From: JAAYTL01 sp031460505
GTDB taxonomy: Bacteria; Bacillota; Clostridia; Tissierellales; Tissierellaceae
Length of the DNA: 64,000 nt
Direction of reading: 5' to 3'
NCBI GenBank assembly: GCA_031460505.1
Contig: JAVKTT010000001.1
Location: 186,001 to 250,000 of the forward strand
Shown here in pieces: positions 8,525 through 16,380 of this stretch. The position numbers and the translations under genes are program-made. The first letter of the stretch is position 1, and the number at the start of each line of letters is the position of its first letter. The notes under the pieces were generated by a model. It was not told where the DNA came from and ran no database searches. It saw nothing but the letters and a program-made list of their open reading frames with translations.

Positions 8525-8752
8525 TTATTTTACTTTTGATTTAATAACTTCATAACCTACTTTGGTAATTGCACCTTCGATTTCTTCAATTGATACTTTA
8601 TCTTCATCAAAGTTTAATTTTACTTTGCTTGTGTTAAATGATACTTTAGTTGTATCTTGATCGATACCATTTAAACTCTTAAGTGCACCTTCAATTTTTA
8701 GCATACATGATGGACATGTTAAAGTCTCTAATTGGATTGTTGCTGATTTCAT
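8525..8752 (-). CDS. Heavy-metal-associated (HMA) domain metallochaperone
   Basis: A 75-residue soluble protein consisting of a single ferredoxin-like HMA fold. The metal site is TCPSC with Cys13 and Cys16 (MTCxxC-like with Leu-Thr instead of Met-Thr), followed by the KIEGAL helix. Family members deliver Cu+ or similar soft metals to P-type ATPases, and a P-type ATPase lacking its own HMA domain lies directly upstream on the same strand, so the pair probably works together. A TTGAC-N4-GTCAA palindrome is centred 41.5 bp before its predicted transcription start. A strong terminator follows it. Confidence 0.85.
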   Translation of the reverse strand: MKSATIQLETLTCPSCMLKIEGALKSLNGIDQDTTKVSFNTSKVKLNFDEDKVSIEEIEGAITKVGYEVIKSKVK

Positions 8753-8801
8753 AATAATATCTCCTCCTACTAATTACATTTATTAATTACCTTCTAAATT
8801 A

Positions 8802-8843
8802 ATATTACCATATTTTATATATTAAAACTTTGACCTAGGTCAA
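8802..8843 (-). promoter_or_regulatory. CRP/FNR-type operator and -10 box of the HMA gene
   Basis: TTGACCTAGGTCAA (8830-8843) is a perfect palindrome. The minus strand -10 TAATAT lies at 8807-8802, giving a start near 8795 and placing the palindrome centre at -41.5, the position used by class II CRP/FNR activators. There is no separate -35 box. Confidence 0.7.
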
Positions 8844-8852
8844 TTTTTGTCT

Positions 8853-10709
8853 TTATTTGCTTAATTTATATTTTAATAATCTCATACCGTTAAGGATAAC
8901 TACTAGGATACTAGCTTCGTGTACTAACATACCGATTGACATACTTACCCATTCACTAAACAATACGCCCGCTAGTAATACTAATACAACACCTACAGCA
9001 ATAATAATGTTTTGTCTCATATTTCTTGCTGTAGCTTTAGCCAATCCTAAAGCGTGTGGTAAACGGCTGAAATCAGAATTCATTAAGACTACATCTGATG
9101 TTTCTATAGCTACGTCTGTTCCACTTCCCATTGCTATACCAATTTGTGCTAGGGCTAGTGAAGGACTGTCATTTACTCCATCTCCAACGAAGGCTACAAT
9201 TTGATCTTTTTCTTCAATTAACATTTTGACATATTCAGATTTATGTTCAGGTAACATATTTCCATGTGCCTCAGTTAAGCCTAGTTCTTTACTTACTACA
9301 TCTACTGTTCCTTGATTATCACCTGATAGCATTACAAGGTTCTTTACCCCTAATTTCTTTAGCTTTTGAAGTTCTTCTTTAACACCTGGACGAATTTGGT
9401 CTTTAACTCCCATTAACACTTTCAATTCTCCATCAACTGAAGTTATTACAAGGGAATTTCCTCCTTTTTCAAATCTAGCTACATCAGCTTTTGCCTTTTC
9501 ATTAAGTTTGACATTTTCTTTTTCCATTAAGGCTACATTACCTACAGCTACCCTGTGTCCATTTACCGTTGCTACTATTCCTCCACCTTTTACTACTTCA
9601 GTGTTTTCAACTGTTGAATATTCTGTTTGACCTATTTCTTCTAAAACTGCTTTTGCCAATGGATGATCCGATTCACGTTCTATACTTGCAAGATAGCCTA
9701 ATACTTCATCTATATTTTCTCCATAATATTCTTTATCTGCTACTGACGGATTTCCTACGGTTAGAGTACCAGTTTTATCAAATACCATAGTGTCTAATCT
9801 ACTGAAATCGCTAATTACTTCGCTACCCTTTAGTAATACACCATGACGTGCTCCATTACCTATACCTGCTACGTTAGACACTGGTACACCAATAACTAAC
9901 GCACCTGGACAACCTAGTACTAAAATAGTGATTGCTAATTCAACATCCTTTGAGAATAACCATACTATAAAAGCTAGAACAAGTACTGCTGGTGTATAAT
10001 ATTTTGAAAACTTATCTATAAATCGTTCTGCTTCTGATTTTGAGTCTTGTGCTTCTTCTACTAGTTCTATTATTTTACCAAATGTTGTGTCTTCTCCCAC
10101 ACGGTCAGCAACTATTTGTATAGTTCCATTATCTAAGATAGTACCTGCAAATACATTTGAATCTTTTTCCTTACTAACTGGAATGGATTCTCCAGTAATA
10201 CTTGCTTCATTAATACTACCTTCCCCTGATAAAACTGTTCCATCAACAGGAACTTTTGCACCTGTTTTAACAAGCAATATATCTCCTACATCTACATCAT
10301 CAACTTCTACTTCTTCAAATTCCCCATTTTCCATTTGTTTTAATGCACTCTCTGGTGCCATTTCTGTTAGTTCTTTTATTGCTGAACGTGTTTGATTTAG
10401 TGTACGTTGCTCTAAATAAGCACCAAATAAGAATAGGAAAGTAACTATAGCAGATTCTTCAAAGTTCTGAATCAAAAATGCCCCTAATACTGCAATTGTA
10501 ACTAATACATCTATGCTTACTACCTTTACTCTTAGTGCTTGATAGGCTTGAATTACAATTGGTGCTGCACCTAGGATTGAAGCAATGATTAGGGACCATT
10601 CAAAGACATTCATGTTACCTACTGTCCATTTAGTAATAAATCCAACTGATATTAAAATACCACTTAATAAAGTGATTAGATTTTTCTTCTTTAAAATATG
10701 ATTTTGCAT
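8853..10709 (-). CDS. Heavy-metal translocating P-type ATPase (P1B) with CPG motif
   Basis: Membrane pump of 618 residues from the preferred ATG at 10709, 8 nt after AGGAG; a GTG at 10718 overlaps that ribosome site. Motifs in order: TGES at 172-175 (actuator), CPG at 267-269 in the transport helix, DKTGT at 311-315 (phosphorylated Asp311), SDHPLA (nucleotide domain HP), GDGVND. There is no N-terminal HMA domain; the small HMA protein encoded next door could supply metal. Most P1B pumps have CPC, SPC or CPH, so the CPG here, lacking the second metal-binding cysteine, makes the ion uncertain. A TTGAC-N4-GTCAA site lies immediately before the ribosome site. Confidence 0.87.
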   Translation of the reverse strand: MQNHILKKKNLITLLSGILISVGFITKWTVGNMNVFEWSLIIASILGAAPIVIQAYQALRVKVVSIDVLVTIAVLGAFLIQNFEESAIVTFLFLFGAYLEQRTLNQTRSAIKELTEMAPESALKQMENGEFEEVEVDDVDVGDILLVKTGAKVPVDGTVLSGEGSINEASITGESIPVSKEKDSNVFAGTILDNGTIQIVADRVGEDTTFGKIIELVEEAQDSKSEAERFIDKFSKYYTPAVLVLAFIVWLFSKDVELAITILVLGCPGALVIGVPVSNVAGIGNGARHGVLLKGSEVISDFSRLDTMVFDKTGTLTVGNPSVADKEYYGENIDEVLGYLASIERESDHPLAKAVLEEIGQTEYSTVENTEVVKGGGIVATVNGHRVAVGNVALMEKENVKLNEKAKADVARFEKGGNSLVITSVDGELKVLMGVKDQIRPGVKEELQKLKKLGVKNLVMLSGDNQGTVDVVSKELGLTEAHGNMLPEHKSEYVKMLIEEKDQIVAFVGDGVNDSPSLALAQIGIAMGSGTDVAIETSDVVLMNSDFSRLPHALGLAKATARNMRQNIIIAVGVVLVLLAGVLFSEWVSMSIGMLVHEASILVVILNGMRLLKYKLSK

Positions 10710-10724
10710 CTTTATCACTCCTAA

Positions 10725-10738
10725 TTGACAAATGTCAA
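10725..10738 (-). promoter_or_regulatory. TTGAC-N4-GTCAA operator before the P-type ATPase
   Basis: TTGACAAATGTCAA, inside an 18-bp palindrome (10723-10740), abuts the AGGAG ribosome site of the ATPase. It has the same half-sites as 8830-8843 and 11203-11216, but this position suits repression or RNA-level blocking rather than activation. Confidence 0.6.
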
Positions 10739-10770
10739 TTTTATTTTTATTTAAATACCCTTATGAGTTC

Positions 10771-10809
10771 TTCCTTTCTATTAAGTCTATGATATCAATA
10801 GAAAGGAAG
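10771..10809. other. Intergenic hairpin between RIC-like and ATPase genes
   Basis: 13-bp perfect arms CTTCCTTTCTATT and AATAGAAAGGAAG around a 14-nt loop. No T-tract follows on either strand, so it is more likely an mRNA processing or stability hairpin than a terminator; the two genes may be co-transcribed. Confidence 0.6.
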
Positions 10810-10821
10810 ACTTGGAACTTT

Positions 10822-11115
10822 CTAAGCTTGATATGCCTTATCTATTTCTTTTAACATATTATAAACTGCTTCATAACTTTCACATACATCACCTGGTACA
10901 GTATAGTTATCTGTAATTTCACGTAGTTCTATGAACTCACTATCTAAATCTGGTTTATCTGATCCTGATTTCATAACTTTAACATAGATTTCATCAAATA
11001 CCCTTTTTACATCATAAAATTCTGGATGACTTCCACCATGAACTCTTGCCACAATTGGTACATATTGCTCTAATCTTCCTAAGTTTTGTTCTACTGCTTC
11101 ATTAAATTTTTTCAT
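10822..11115 (-). CDS. RIC-like (ScdA/YtfE-related) small protein
   Basis: A 97-residue, all-helical protein with LEQYVPIVARVHGGSHPEF, resembling the RVHG-HPEL segment of RIC, the di-iron Fe-S cluster repair protein induced by nitric oxide and oxidants. It is much shorter than RIC (about 220 residues) and has only two histidines, so a full hemerythrin-type di-iron site is not present; it may be a reduced relative or a subunit. Its promoter carries a TTGAC-N4-GTCAA palindrome at -41.5, the same arrangement as the HMA gene, tying it to the neighbouring metal genes. The ATG follows AAAAGGAG. Confidence 0.5.
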   Translation of the reverse strand: MKKFNEAVEQNLGRLEQYVPIVARVHGGSHPEFYDVKRVFDEIYVKVMKSGSDKPDLDSEFIELREITDNYTVPGDVCESYEAVYNMLKEIDKAYQA

Positions 11116-11174
11116 TATAAATCTCTCCTTTTAATTTTATAATATAATTTCTACTAAATCTTTCCTGTAATTAT

Positions 11175-11216
11175 ATAATATCCCTTGGTTGACAATTAAA
11201 CCTTGACTTAGGTCAA
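11175..11216 (-). promoter_or_regulatory. CRP/FNR-type operator and -10 box of the RIC-like gene
   Basis: TTGACTTAGGTCAA (11203-11216), extended to CTTGAC...GTCAAG. Minus-strand -10 TATTAT at 11180-11175 predicts a start near 11168, so the operator centre falls at -41.5, identical to the HMA gene. Confidence 0.7.
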
Positions 11217-11329
11217 GATTTTATAACTTTATAAGAACTTTTTTTAATTCTTATCTAGCCTTTGAAATAAATTCTAGCATGACTTTAATAATAAGTAATT
11301 AACCTTAATCAAATTAAAAATTAATTAAA

Positions 11330-11366
11330 AGAAGAAGTCCTGAATCTTTAATAAAGATTCAGGACT
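11330..11366 (-). terminator. Terminator of the blaR1-like operon
   Basis: Perfect stem AGTCCTGAATCTTT / AAAGATTCAGGACT (11336-11366), followed on the minus strand by TTCTTCTTTT. Confidence 0.85.
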
Positions 11367-11375
11367 AATATTTTA

Positions 11376-13460
11376 TTATGGTATATATTGTTCCTTTATC
11401 AATGTTACATATCCATCCTTTGTATATATATGATATAGGAGATTATAATCTAAACTTTCATTATACTTAATAAACTCTTCTTTTGTTACACTTGTATGCT
11501 TTGAAAGATCGCTCCAATTTAATAGAAGATACTCAGTATCATCCGATACATCAAAAGCAGAAGGATAGGTATCAGGATTATAAACCATGAAACCTGAAGG
11601 CATCTCATTGTCCATATCTATCCCAAGCTCTGCAGCTCGCTCTTCATCTTCTAGTGTTAGAAATTCTACTTTATCTAAATGAAATAATCTTTCATCCTTT
11701 GTCATCATAGTTATATATCCAATGAAATGACTTTCTGGTGTAATTAAAAAGTCATCTATTGTAGCTGGATTTATTACTTCTAAATCAGCTCTCTTTACTA
11801 AGATTTGACCTAAATAATTAAATATATAGTCATATCCTACTTCTATGGGATCAAGAACCCAAGGCTTATGACCGCTATCAACTTCCTCTTGTAACTTTAT
11901 ATAATAATCCTGAATTTCCATATCTTCTTCATAGATTGGAACATCATGATATATATTACCATTACCATCCATCCAACTTTCTACAGCCCATATACCAGTA
12001 TTGTCCTGTTTAACAGGTTGTGATAATAATAATTGAGAAATCTCCCCTGTTGATAATGGGAATTTAATAATAACATGATTACCATTGTAAGTTTCATTAG
12101 TTAAAAGACCCATATTTTCTAACATAATCCGAATAGCTATTTCTTGAGATGATAAAGTGTTCATATCAAATTCAATTGTATTTGCATTTCCTAAATAAAT
12201 TAGACTGCCATCCTCATAAGTAAAGACTAAGTTTGGCTTACCCATGCTGCTATCTTCCGTTAGCCATCCATCTTCAACCTGCATACCACCTGCTATTACA
12301 ACTTTTTCAATATTGTCAGGTTTTATTCTATATTCTAATCTCCATAACTCTACAGGAGATGAAAGTATGTTATCGAAGCTTGATAACTTTTCTAGTTTTG
12401 TAATCTTTTTATCTACAAATTTCACATCTCCCCATTCAGCATTTTCATACATTTCAATTTCATTGTCTATAAATTTCCACGCATAATCTTCTATTGTCAT
12501 TTCTTCATTAGGTGAATTGTTAGTTGTACTGCTAGGAGGATTGCTTAACAGTCCTATACCCAAAGCTACTATTATAGCTATTACTACTATAACAACCACA
12601 AACTTAGGCTGTTTATAATTTAAAATGTTTTTAATTCTACTCTTTGTATTATTCTCACCAAATGCAATAGGAGAACCTCCTACTATCCTTCTTCCTATTG
12701 ATAGAGATAATAAAGAGTTTGAATAATCCCTTTTTATTTCGTAGCCCATCTTCTTTATAACTGATTCATCACAGGATAGTTCCATATCCTCACCCATTAA
12801 ATAAAAGGCTATCCATACCATTGGATTAAACCAATGGATAGTTACTATTAGAAAAGCTACAAATTTTATAATGTGATCTTTCCTCTTAATATGTGTTTGT
12901 TCGTGTTTTATAATATAGGATACTTCTGTTTTAGAAAGATTATTAGGTAGGTAGATTTTTGGATTAATTAATCCAAATACAAAAGGTGTCTTCATCGTTT
13001 CTATTTTATATATATTTTCATAAATATGAGTTGATGTTTTTAATTTCTTAGAAAGTTTTATTGTAGTAAATATACTATATGCAAGAAGCACTACTATCCC
13101 TGTTAGCCAGATTGAACTTCCAACTGAAATCCAGATTTGCATTGGATTAACACTTGCTCCAGCAACAGAAGTAGGCATTGCTCTATTTACTGTACTATCA
13201 ATCAATGTTATACCACTTTGAATCTGTGGAGCCTGAGTATATACTATGTTTTCAGGTATAGTTTCAGTATTGATAGCTATAAGGCTAAATATACTTTCAA
13301 AGGAGAATGGAAATATCAATCTAAAAAAAGCTATTCCCCATAAACAATAGGAAAAAATCTTAGGAGCTTTTTTTAGTAAAAATCTAATTAGTACAATAAA
13401 CAGAATGACATAACTGGATGTAATGCTCATATTGATAATTTGTAAGAACAACTTATCCAC
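11376..13460 (-). CDS. BlaR1-like M56 membrane metallopeptidase
   Basis: Sensor-protease of 694 residues. The N-terminal ~300 residues hold four or more membrane segments and the M56 zinc site HEQTH at 186-190, with the downstream EDMELSCDE motif near 224-232. After a last membrane helix near 290-310 there is a ~380-residue extracellular domain unlike the penicillin-binding sensor of BlaR1, so beta-lactams are probably not the signal. It starts with GTG overlapping the stop of the repressor gene (TAGTG) after AAGGAGG, so the two are translationally coupled. By analogy, a signal activates the protease, which leads to repressor cleavage. Confidence 0.82.
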   Translation of the reverse strand: MDKLFLQIINMSITSSYVILFIVLIRFLLKKAPKIFSYCLWGIAFFRLIFPFSFESIFSLIAINTETIPENIVYTQAPQIQSGITLIDSTVNRAMPTSVAGASVNPMQIWISVGSSIWLTGIVVLLAYSIFTTIKLSKKLKTSTHIYENIYKIETMKTPFVFGLINPKIYLPNNLSKTEVSYIIKHEQTHIKRKDHIIKFVAFLIVTIHWFNPMVWIAFYLMGEDMELSCDESVIKKMGYEIKRDYSNSLLSLSIGRRIVGGSPIAFGENNTKSRIKNILNYKQPKFVVVIVVIAIIVALGIGLLSNPPSSTTNNSPNEEMTIEDYAWKFIDNEIEMYENAEWGDVKFVDKKITKLEKLSSFDNILSSPVELWRLEYRIKPDNIEKVVIAGGMQVEDGWLTEDSSMGKPNLVFTYEDGSLIYLGNANTIEFDMNTLSSQEIAIRIMLENMGLLTNETYNGNHVIIKFPLSTGEISQLLLSQPVKQDNTGIWAVESWMDGNGNIYHDVPIYEEDMEIQDYYIKLQEEVDSGHKPWVLDPIEVGYDYIFNYLGQILVKRADLEVINPATIDDFLITPESHFIGYITMMTKDERLFHLDKVEFLTLEDEERAAELGIDMDNEMPSGFMVYNPDTYPSAFDVSDDTEYLLLNWSDLSKHTSVTKEEFIKYNESLDYNLLYHIYTKDGYVTLIKEQYIP

Positions 13461-13825
13461 TATACTTCCTCCTTGTAATCATTTATTAACTTCTGTAATT
13501 CTTGCACTTCTTTAACACTAAGTTTTTTCCTTCTTGTGAATGCTGCTAAAAACTTAGGTAATGAACCATCAAATTTACCTTCAATGAATATTTTACTCTG
13601 TTCTGCATGAAAATCATCTTTCCTAATTAATGATTTTACTATACTATTGTGATTTATAACTATATTCTTTTCTTCAAGCCTTTTTAGCATTGTATAGGTG
13701 GTTGATTTTTTCCAGTAGAATTTTTCTTCACATATCTTTACCAATTCTGGTGATCTAATAGGTTCCATTGACCAAATAATATCTGCCAAGTTTTCTTCCG
13801 CTTCAGTAAGTCTATATTCAATCAT
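13460..13825 (-). CDS. BlaI/MecI/CopY-family transcriptional repressor
   Basis: Winged-helix repressor of 121 residues. The N-terminal wHTH reads EYRLTEAEENLADIIWSMEP with YTMLKRLEEKNIV as recognition and wing, and the C-terminal helices would form the dimer. The start at 13825 is chosen because AAAGGAG lies 9 nt upstream; the ATG at 13834 overlaps that site. It is partner to the M56 protease encoded directly downstream. Two identical-pattern palindromes in the promoter are good candidate autoregulatory operators. No beta-lactamase gene adjoins, so the regulon may be only this pair plus distant genes. Confidence 0.87.
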   Translation of the reverse strand: MIEYRLTEAEENLADIIWSMEPIRSPELVKICEEKFYWKKSTTYTMLKRLEEKNIVINHNSIVKSLIRKDDFHAEQSKIFIEGKFDGSLPKFLAAFTRRKKLSVKEVQELQKLINDYKEEV

Positions 13826-13842
13826 AAATAACATCTCCTTTC

Positions 13843-13900
13843 AGTCTACAATTTATAGACTTCGTAGTTTCAGTTTACACTTTGTAGACTATGTTGTCAA
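13843..13900 (-). promoter_or_regulatory. blaI-like promoter with two tandem operators
   Basis: Minus-strand promoter TTGACA (13900-13895), 17 bp, TAAACT (13877-13872). Two palindromes of the form AGTYTA-N7-TAGACT lie at 13843-13861 and 13872-13890, 29 bp apart. One overlaps the -10/spacer and the other lies just downstream, the expected layout for a BlaI-type repressor controlling itself. Confidence 0.8.
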
Positions 13901-13942
13901 TACTAATTATATTATTAATGTGATCTTAATGTTCCATTAAAT

Positions 13943-13981
13943 TAAAAAAGTCTTAAACCTTTTTATAAAGATTCAAGACTT
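13943..13981 (-). terminator. Original terminator of azlD, now detached
   Basis: Stem AAGTCTT/AAGACTT (13948-13954, 13975-13981) continued inward by G-T-containing pairs, followed on the minus strand by TTTTTTAAT. The distal arm belongs to the 79-bp repeat, so this terminator served azlD before the island separated them by 5.5 kb. Confidence 0.75.
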
Positions 13982-14044
13982 ATACTCTAAAATACTATAT
14001 GAACATTTCAATAATAAATACAACAATACAACTTGAAACAGAAA
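13966..14044. repeat. 79-bp direct repeat, left copy
   Basis: Matches 19556-19634 in the same orientation at 78 of 79 positions (the mismatch is at 13991/19581). It contains the last codons and stop of azlD plus about 30 bp beyond. Together the copies bracket a 5.5-kb island. Confidence 0.95.
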
Positions 14045-14089
14045 GCTACCGTTGTTTACCTATTAAGAAAAATTTTAGCTAATTAATTT

Positions 14090-14989
14090 CTATATCTCAT
14101 TTTTTTCAATAACCATTTCTATCTGTCTTAAAAAACCATTCATCGGTGGAGAAATAACTGTATTCTTATGGGTCAATATCTGTATTGCTTGATTTCCGGA
14201 ATAATCAGGGACTTTCAACTTTACAAGTTCTCCTGAACTAACAGCATTTTTTATTGTGAAATCAGGTAGAACAGAAAGATAACTACCTTGCTTTAACAAA
14301 GAAATAATCATTTCAGGGCTTTGAAGTTTAATGTATGAACGGATGTGTATATTCTTTTCCATCAAAAACTGTTGAAAAGAAATATTATATGGGGATGTGT
14401 TTTCGGTTAAAATAAATTCCTTATCATATAAATCGAAAGGCAAAATTTCTTCTTGTTTTAAAGCTAATGGGTGGTTGGCGCTTGCTACAATATATATATC
14501 ACTCTTTTTGATGTAATGATGTTTTATGTTCGAATAATTTTGAGGAACACCAATAAGTATTACGATATCCAATTCGCTTGAGTTAAGTTGTTTAAGTAAG
14601 CGTGATGTGGCATCAACAGATATTTCTGTACTTACATGGGGATATTTTTCGTGAAAATTAATAATGGTTTTTTTAAAAAATCTTTCAAATGTGGACTCTG
14701 TAAAGCCAATTCTAATATTACCTTTAAGTACAGTATCATTTTGAAAAAGACTTTCAATCTTTAACGCAGAGGACAGACATTGTTTTGCGTAAGGTATCAA
14801 TGCCTCTCCGTATTGAGTCAACACAACTTTTTTGCTCAGTCGATTGAAAAGAAGCACACCTAATTCTTCTTCCAACTGTTGAATATGTACACTTATATTC
14901 GACTGTGAATATCCAAGAATACTCGCAGCTTTAGTAAAGTTTTGTGTTGTGGCAACCTGTAGAAATGAGTTAAGATTTTTTATTTCCAT
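14090..14989 (-). CDS. LysR-family transcriptional regulator (island copy)
   Basis: A 299-residue LysR regulator: N-terminal winged HTH with QNFTKAASILGYSQSNISVH, then the periplasmic-binding-fold effector domain. It is divergent from the PLP enzyme-racemase-symporter operon, the classic arrangement for control of the neighbouring genes with an amino-acid-related effector. It has the same length as the LysR at 32422-33321 and is clearly related to it in the HTH (ILGYSQSNIS in both). The ATG at 14989 follows a GAGG site. Unlike the three genes it faces, its composition is AT-rich, so it may have a separate history. Confidence 0.87.
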   Translation of the reverse strand: MEIKNLNSFLQVATTQNFTKAASILGYSQSNISVHIQQLEEELGVLLFNRLSKKVVLTQYGEALIPYAKQCLSSALKIESLFQNDTVLKGNIRIGFTESTFERFFKKTIINFHEKYPHVSTEISVDATSRLLKQLNSSELDIVILIGVPQNYSNIKHHYIKKSDIYIVASANHPLALKQEEILPFDLYDKEFILTENTSPYNISFQQFLMEKNIHIRSYIKLQSPEMIISLLKQGSYLSVLPDFTIKNAVSSGELVKLKVPDYSGNQAIQILTHKNTVISPPMNGFLRQIEMVIEKNEI

Positions 14990-15180
14990 ATAAATACCTC
15001 ATCCTCATAGATTATTTTCTTTAATGTAATTATAATGTAAATCTCAAAATAGTCAATCTATTTTTTAGATTCATATTATTAAAACTATTAGTTAGACAAA
15101 TAGCTAATAAAAGTATATTGTTTAATTAGATAACAAGATATCTTTTTCTACACAATTATTTAGAAAGGTGGAGTAATCTT
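14990..15180. promoter_or_regulatory. Divergent LysR/PLP-enzyme control region
   Basis: 191-bp AT-rich gap with the inverted repeat AATCTATTTTTTAGATT, which may be part of a LysR binding site. A GGTGGAG ribosome site precedes the PLP enzyme ATG. I could not fix promoter boxes with confidence. Confidence 0.4.
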
Positions 15181-16353
15181 ATGAAAAACAAAGTTGAAAC
15201 AATAGCTGTTCACGGTGGCACACGCAAGGATGATGTTCACGGCGCCATTAACTGCCCTATTTATATGACATCTAACTACCGTCTGCCAACCGACGGAACA
15301 CCTATTGATTGGAGTGGTACAGAATCAAACATCTACTCTCGTAACAGAAGCATTAACCAGATGGTACTTCAGGACAAGCTTTGTGCTTTGACAGGTGCTG
15401 AAGACTGTGCAGTATTTGCCAGCGGTGTTGCTGCATTGGCTGCAGTTTTTGTTCCTTTCCTTAACTCAGGTGACCATGCAATCGTTTCCGAAGTTTGCTA
15501 CAGTGCTACAAACCTGTTGTTCAATAAATATCTGCCGGAAAAATACAATGTTCAGGTTACATTTGTTGACACTACAGATACAGAAGCAGTTCATGCAGCT
15601 ATGCAGCCTAACACAAAATTAATTCACGTAGAAACACCTGGTAACCCTACAACAGGTATTAGTGACCTTCGTGCAATCGCAGATATCGCCCATGCAAACG
15701 GCGCACTTTTGAGCGTTGATGCTACATTTGCAGGTCCTATCTGTATTTATTCTCTTAAATACGGTGCAGACCTTGAAATCCACAGTATGACAAAATATAT
15801 CAACGGTCACGGTGACTCACTCGGCGGTTGTGTAATGGGTAGAAAAGAGCTCATTAAAGAAGTTAAAGAAATTGCAATGGTTAACTTCGGCGGTATAATC
15901 AGTCCATTCACAGCTTGGCTTATCGCTCGTGGCTTGACAACAGTTCCATTTCGTATGAAACAGCATTGCAAGGTAGCTATGGCTGTTGCTCAATTCTTGG
16001 AAAGCTGTCCAGCGGTAAGATTTGTATGGTATCCCGGTCTTGAAAGTCACCCACAGCACGAGCTTGCAAAAGAAATGATGAACGGTCAGTACTCTGCTAT
16101 GATTTCCTTTGACATTAAGGGTGACGAAGCAGCACATCAGATATTTCTTGACTCCCTCAAACTGGTTACACACGCAGTATCCTTGGGTGATATCGAAAGC
16201 CTTATCGTTTACTACGATAAAGACAGCGATAAACTGCCTCATTACCCTGAAATCTTTAATGAAGGATTCTTCCGCTTCAGCATCGGTCTTGAAAATGAAG
16301 AAGATTTGATTGCCGACCTCAAACAGGCTATGGAAGCGTGCGGCTTGCTTTAA
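15181..16353 (+). CDS. Trans-sulfuration-family PLP enzyme (Cys/Met metabolism), island copy
   Basis: Cytosolic fold-type I PLP enzyme of 390 residues, in the family of cystathionine gamma-synthase/lyase and methionine gamma-lyase. Visible active-site residues: Y52-S-R54 (phosphate grip from the neighbouring subunit), Tyr107, Asp180 and the PLP lysine Lys205 in SMTKYINGHGD. All are conserved, so it should be active; whether it does beta/gamma-elimination or replacement is not decidable. First gene of an operon with alanine racemase (27 bp on) and an AGCS symporter, suggesting uptake, racemisation and breakdown of a small amino acid (inference). A close paralogue is encoded at 29495-30691. GC content is far above the flanks. 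Confidence 0.82.
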   Translation: MKNKVETIAVHGGTRKDDVHGAINCPIYMTSNYRLPTDGTPIDWSGTESNIYSRNRSINQMVLQDKLCALTGAEDCAVFASGVAALAAVFVPFLNSGDHAIVSEVCYSATNLLFNKYLPEKYNVQVTFVDTTDTEAVHAAMQPNTKLIHVETPGNPTTGISDLRAIADIAHANGALLSVDATFAGPICIYSLKYGADLEIHSMTKYINGHGDSLGGCVMGRKELIKEVKEIAMVNFGGIISPFTAWLIARGLTTVPFRMKQHCKVAMAVAQFLESCPAVRFVWYPGLESHPQHELAKEMMNGQYSAMISFDIKGDEAAHQIFLDSLKLVTHAVSLGDIESLIVYYDKDSDKLPHYPEIFNEGFFRFSIGLENEEDLIADLKQAMEACGLL

Positions 16354-16380
16354 TGAAAAAATCACAAAGGAGTGAACAGT

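Noticed and set aside
8521..11115. CsoR- or ArsR-type metal operator
   Set aside because: The palindromes here are of the CRP/FNR form TTGAC-N4-GTCAA, and no metal repressor gene adjoins.
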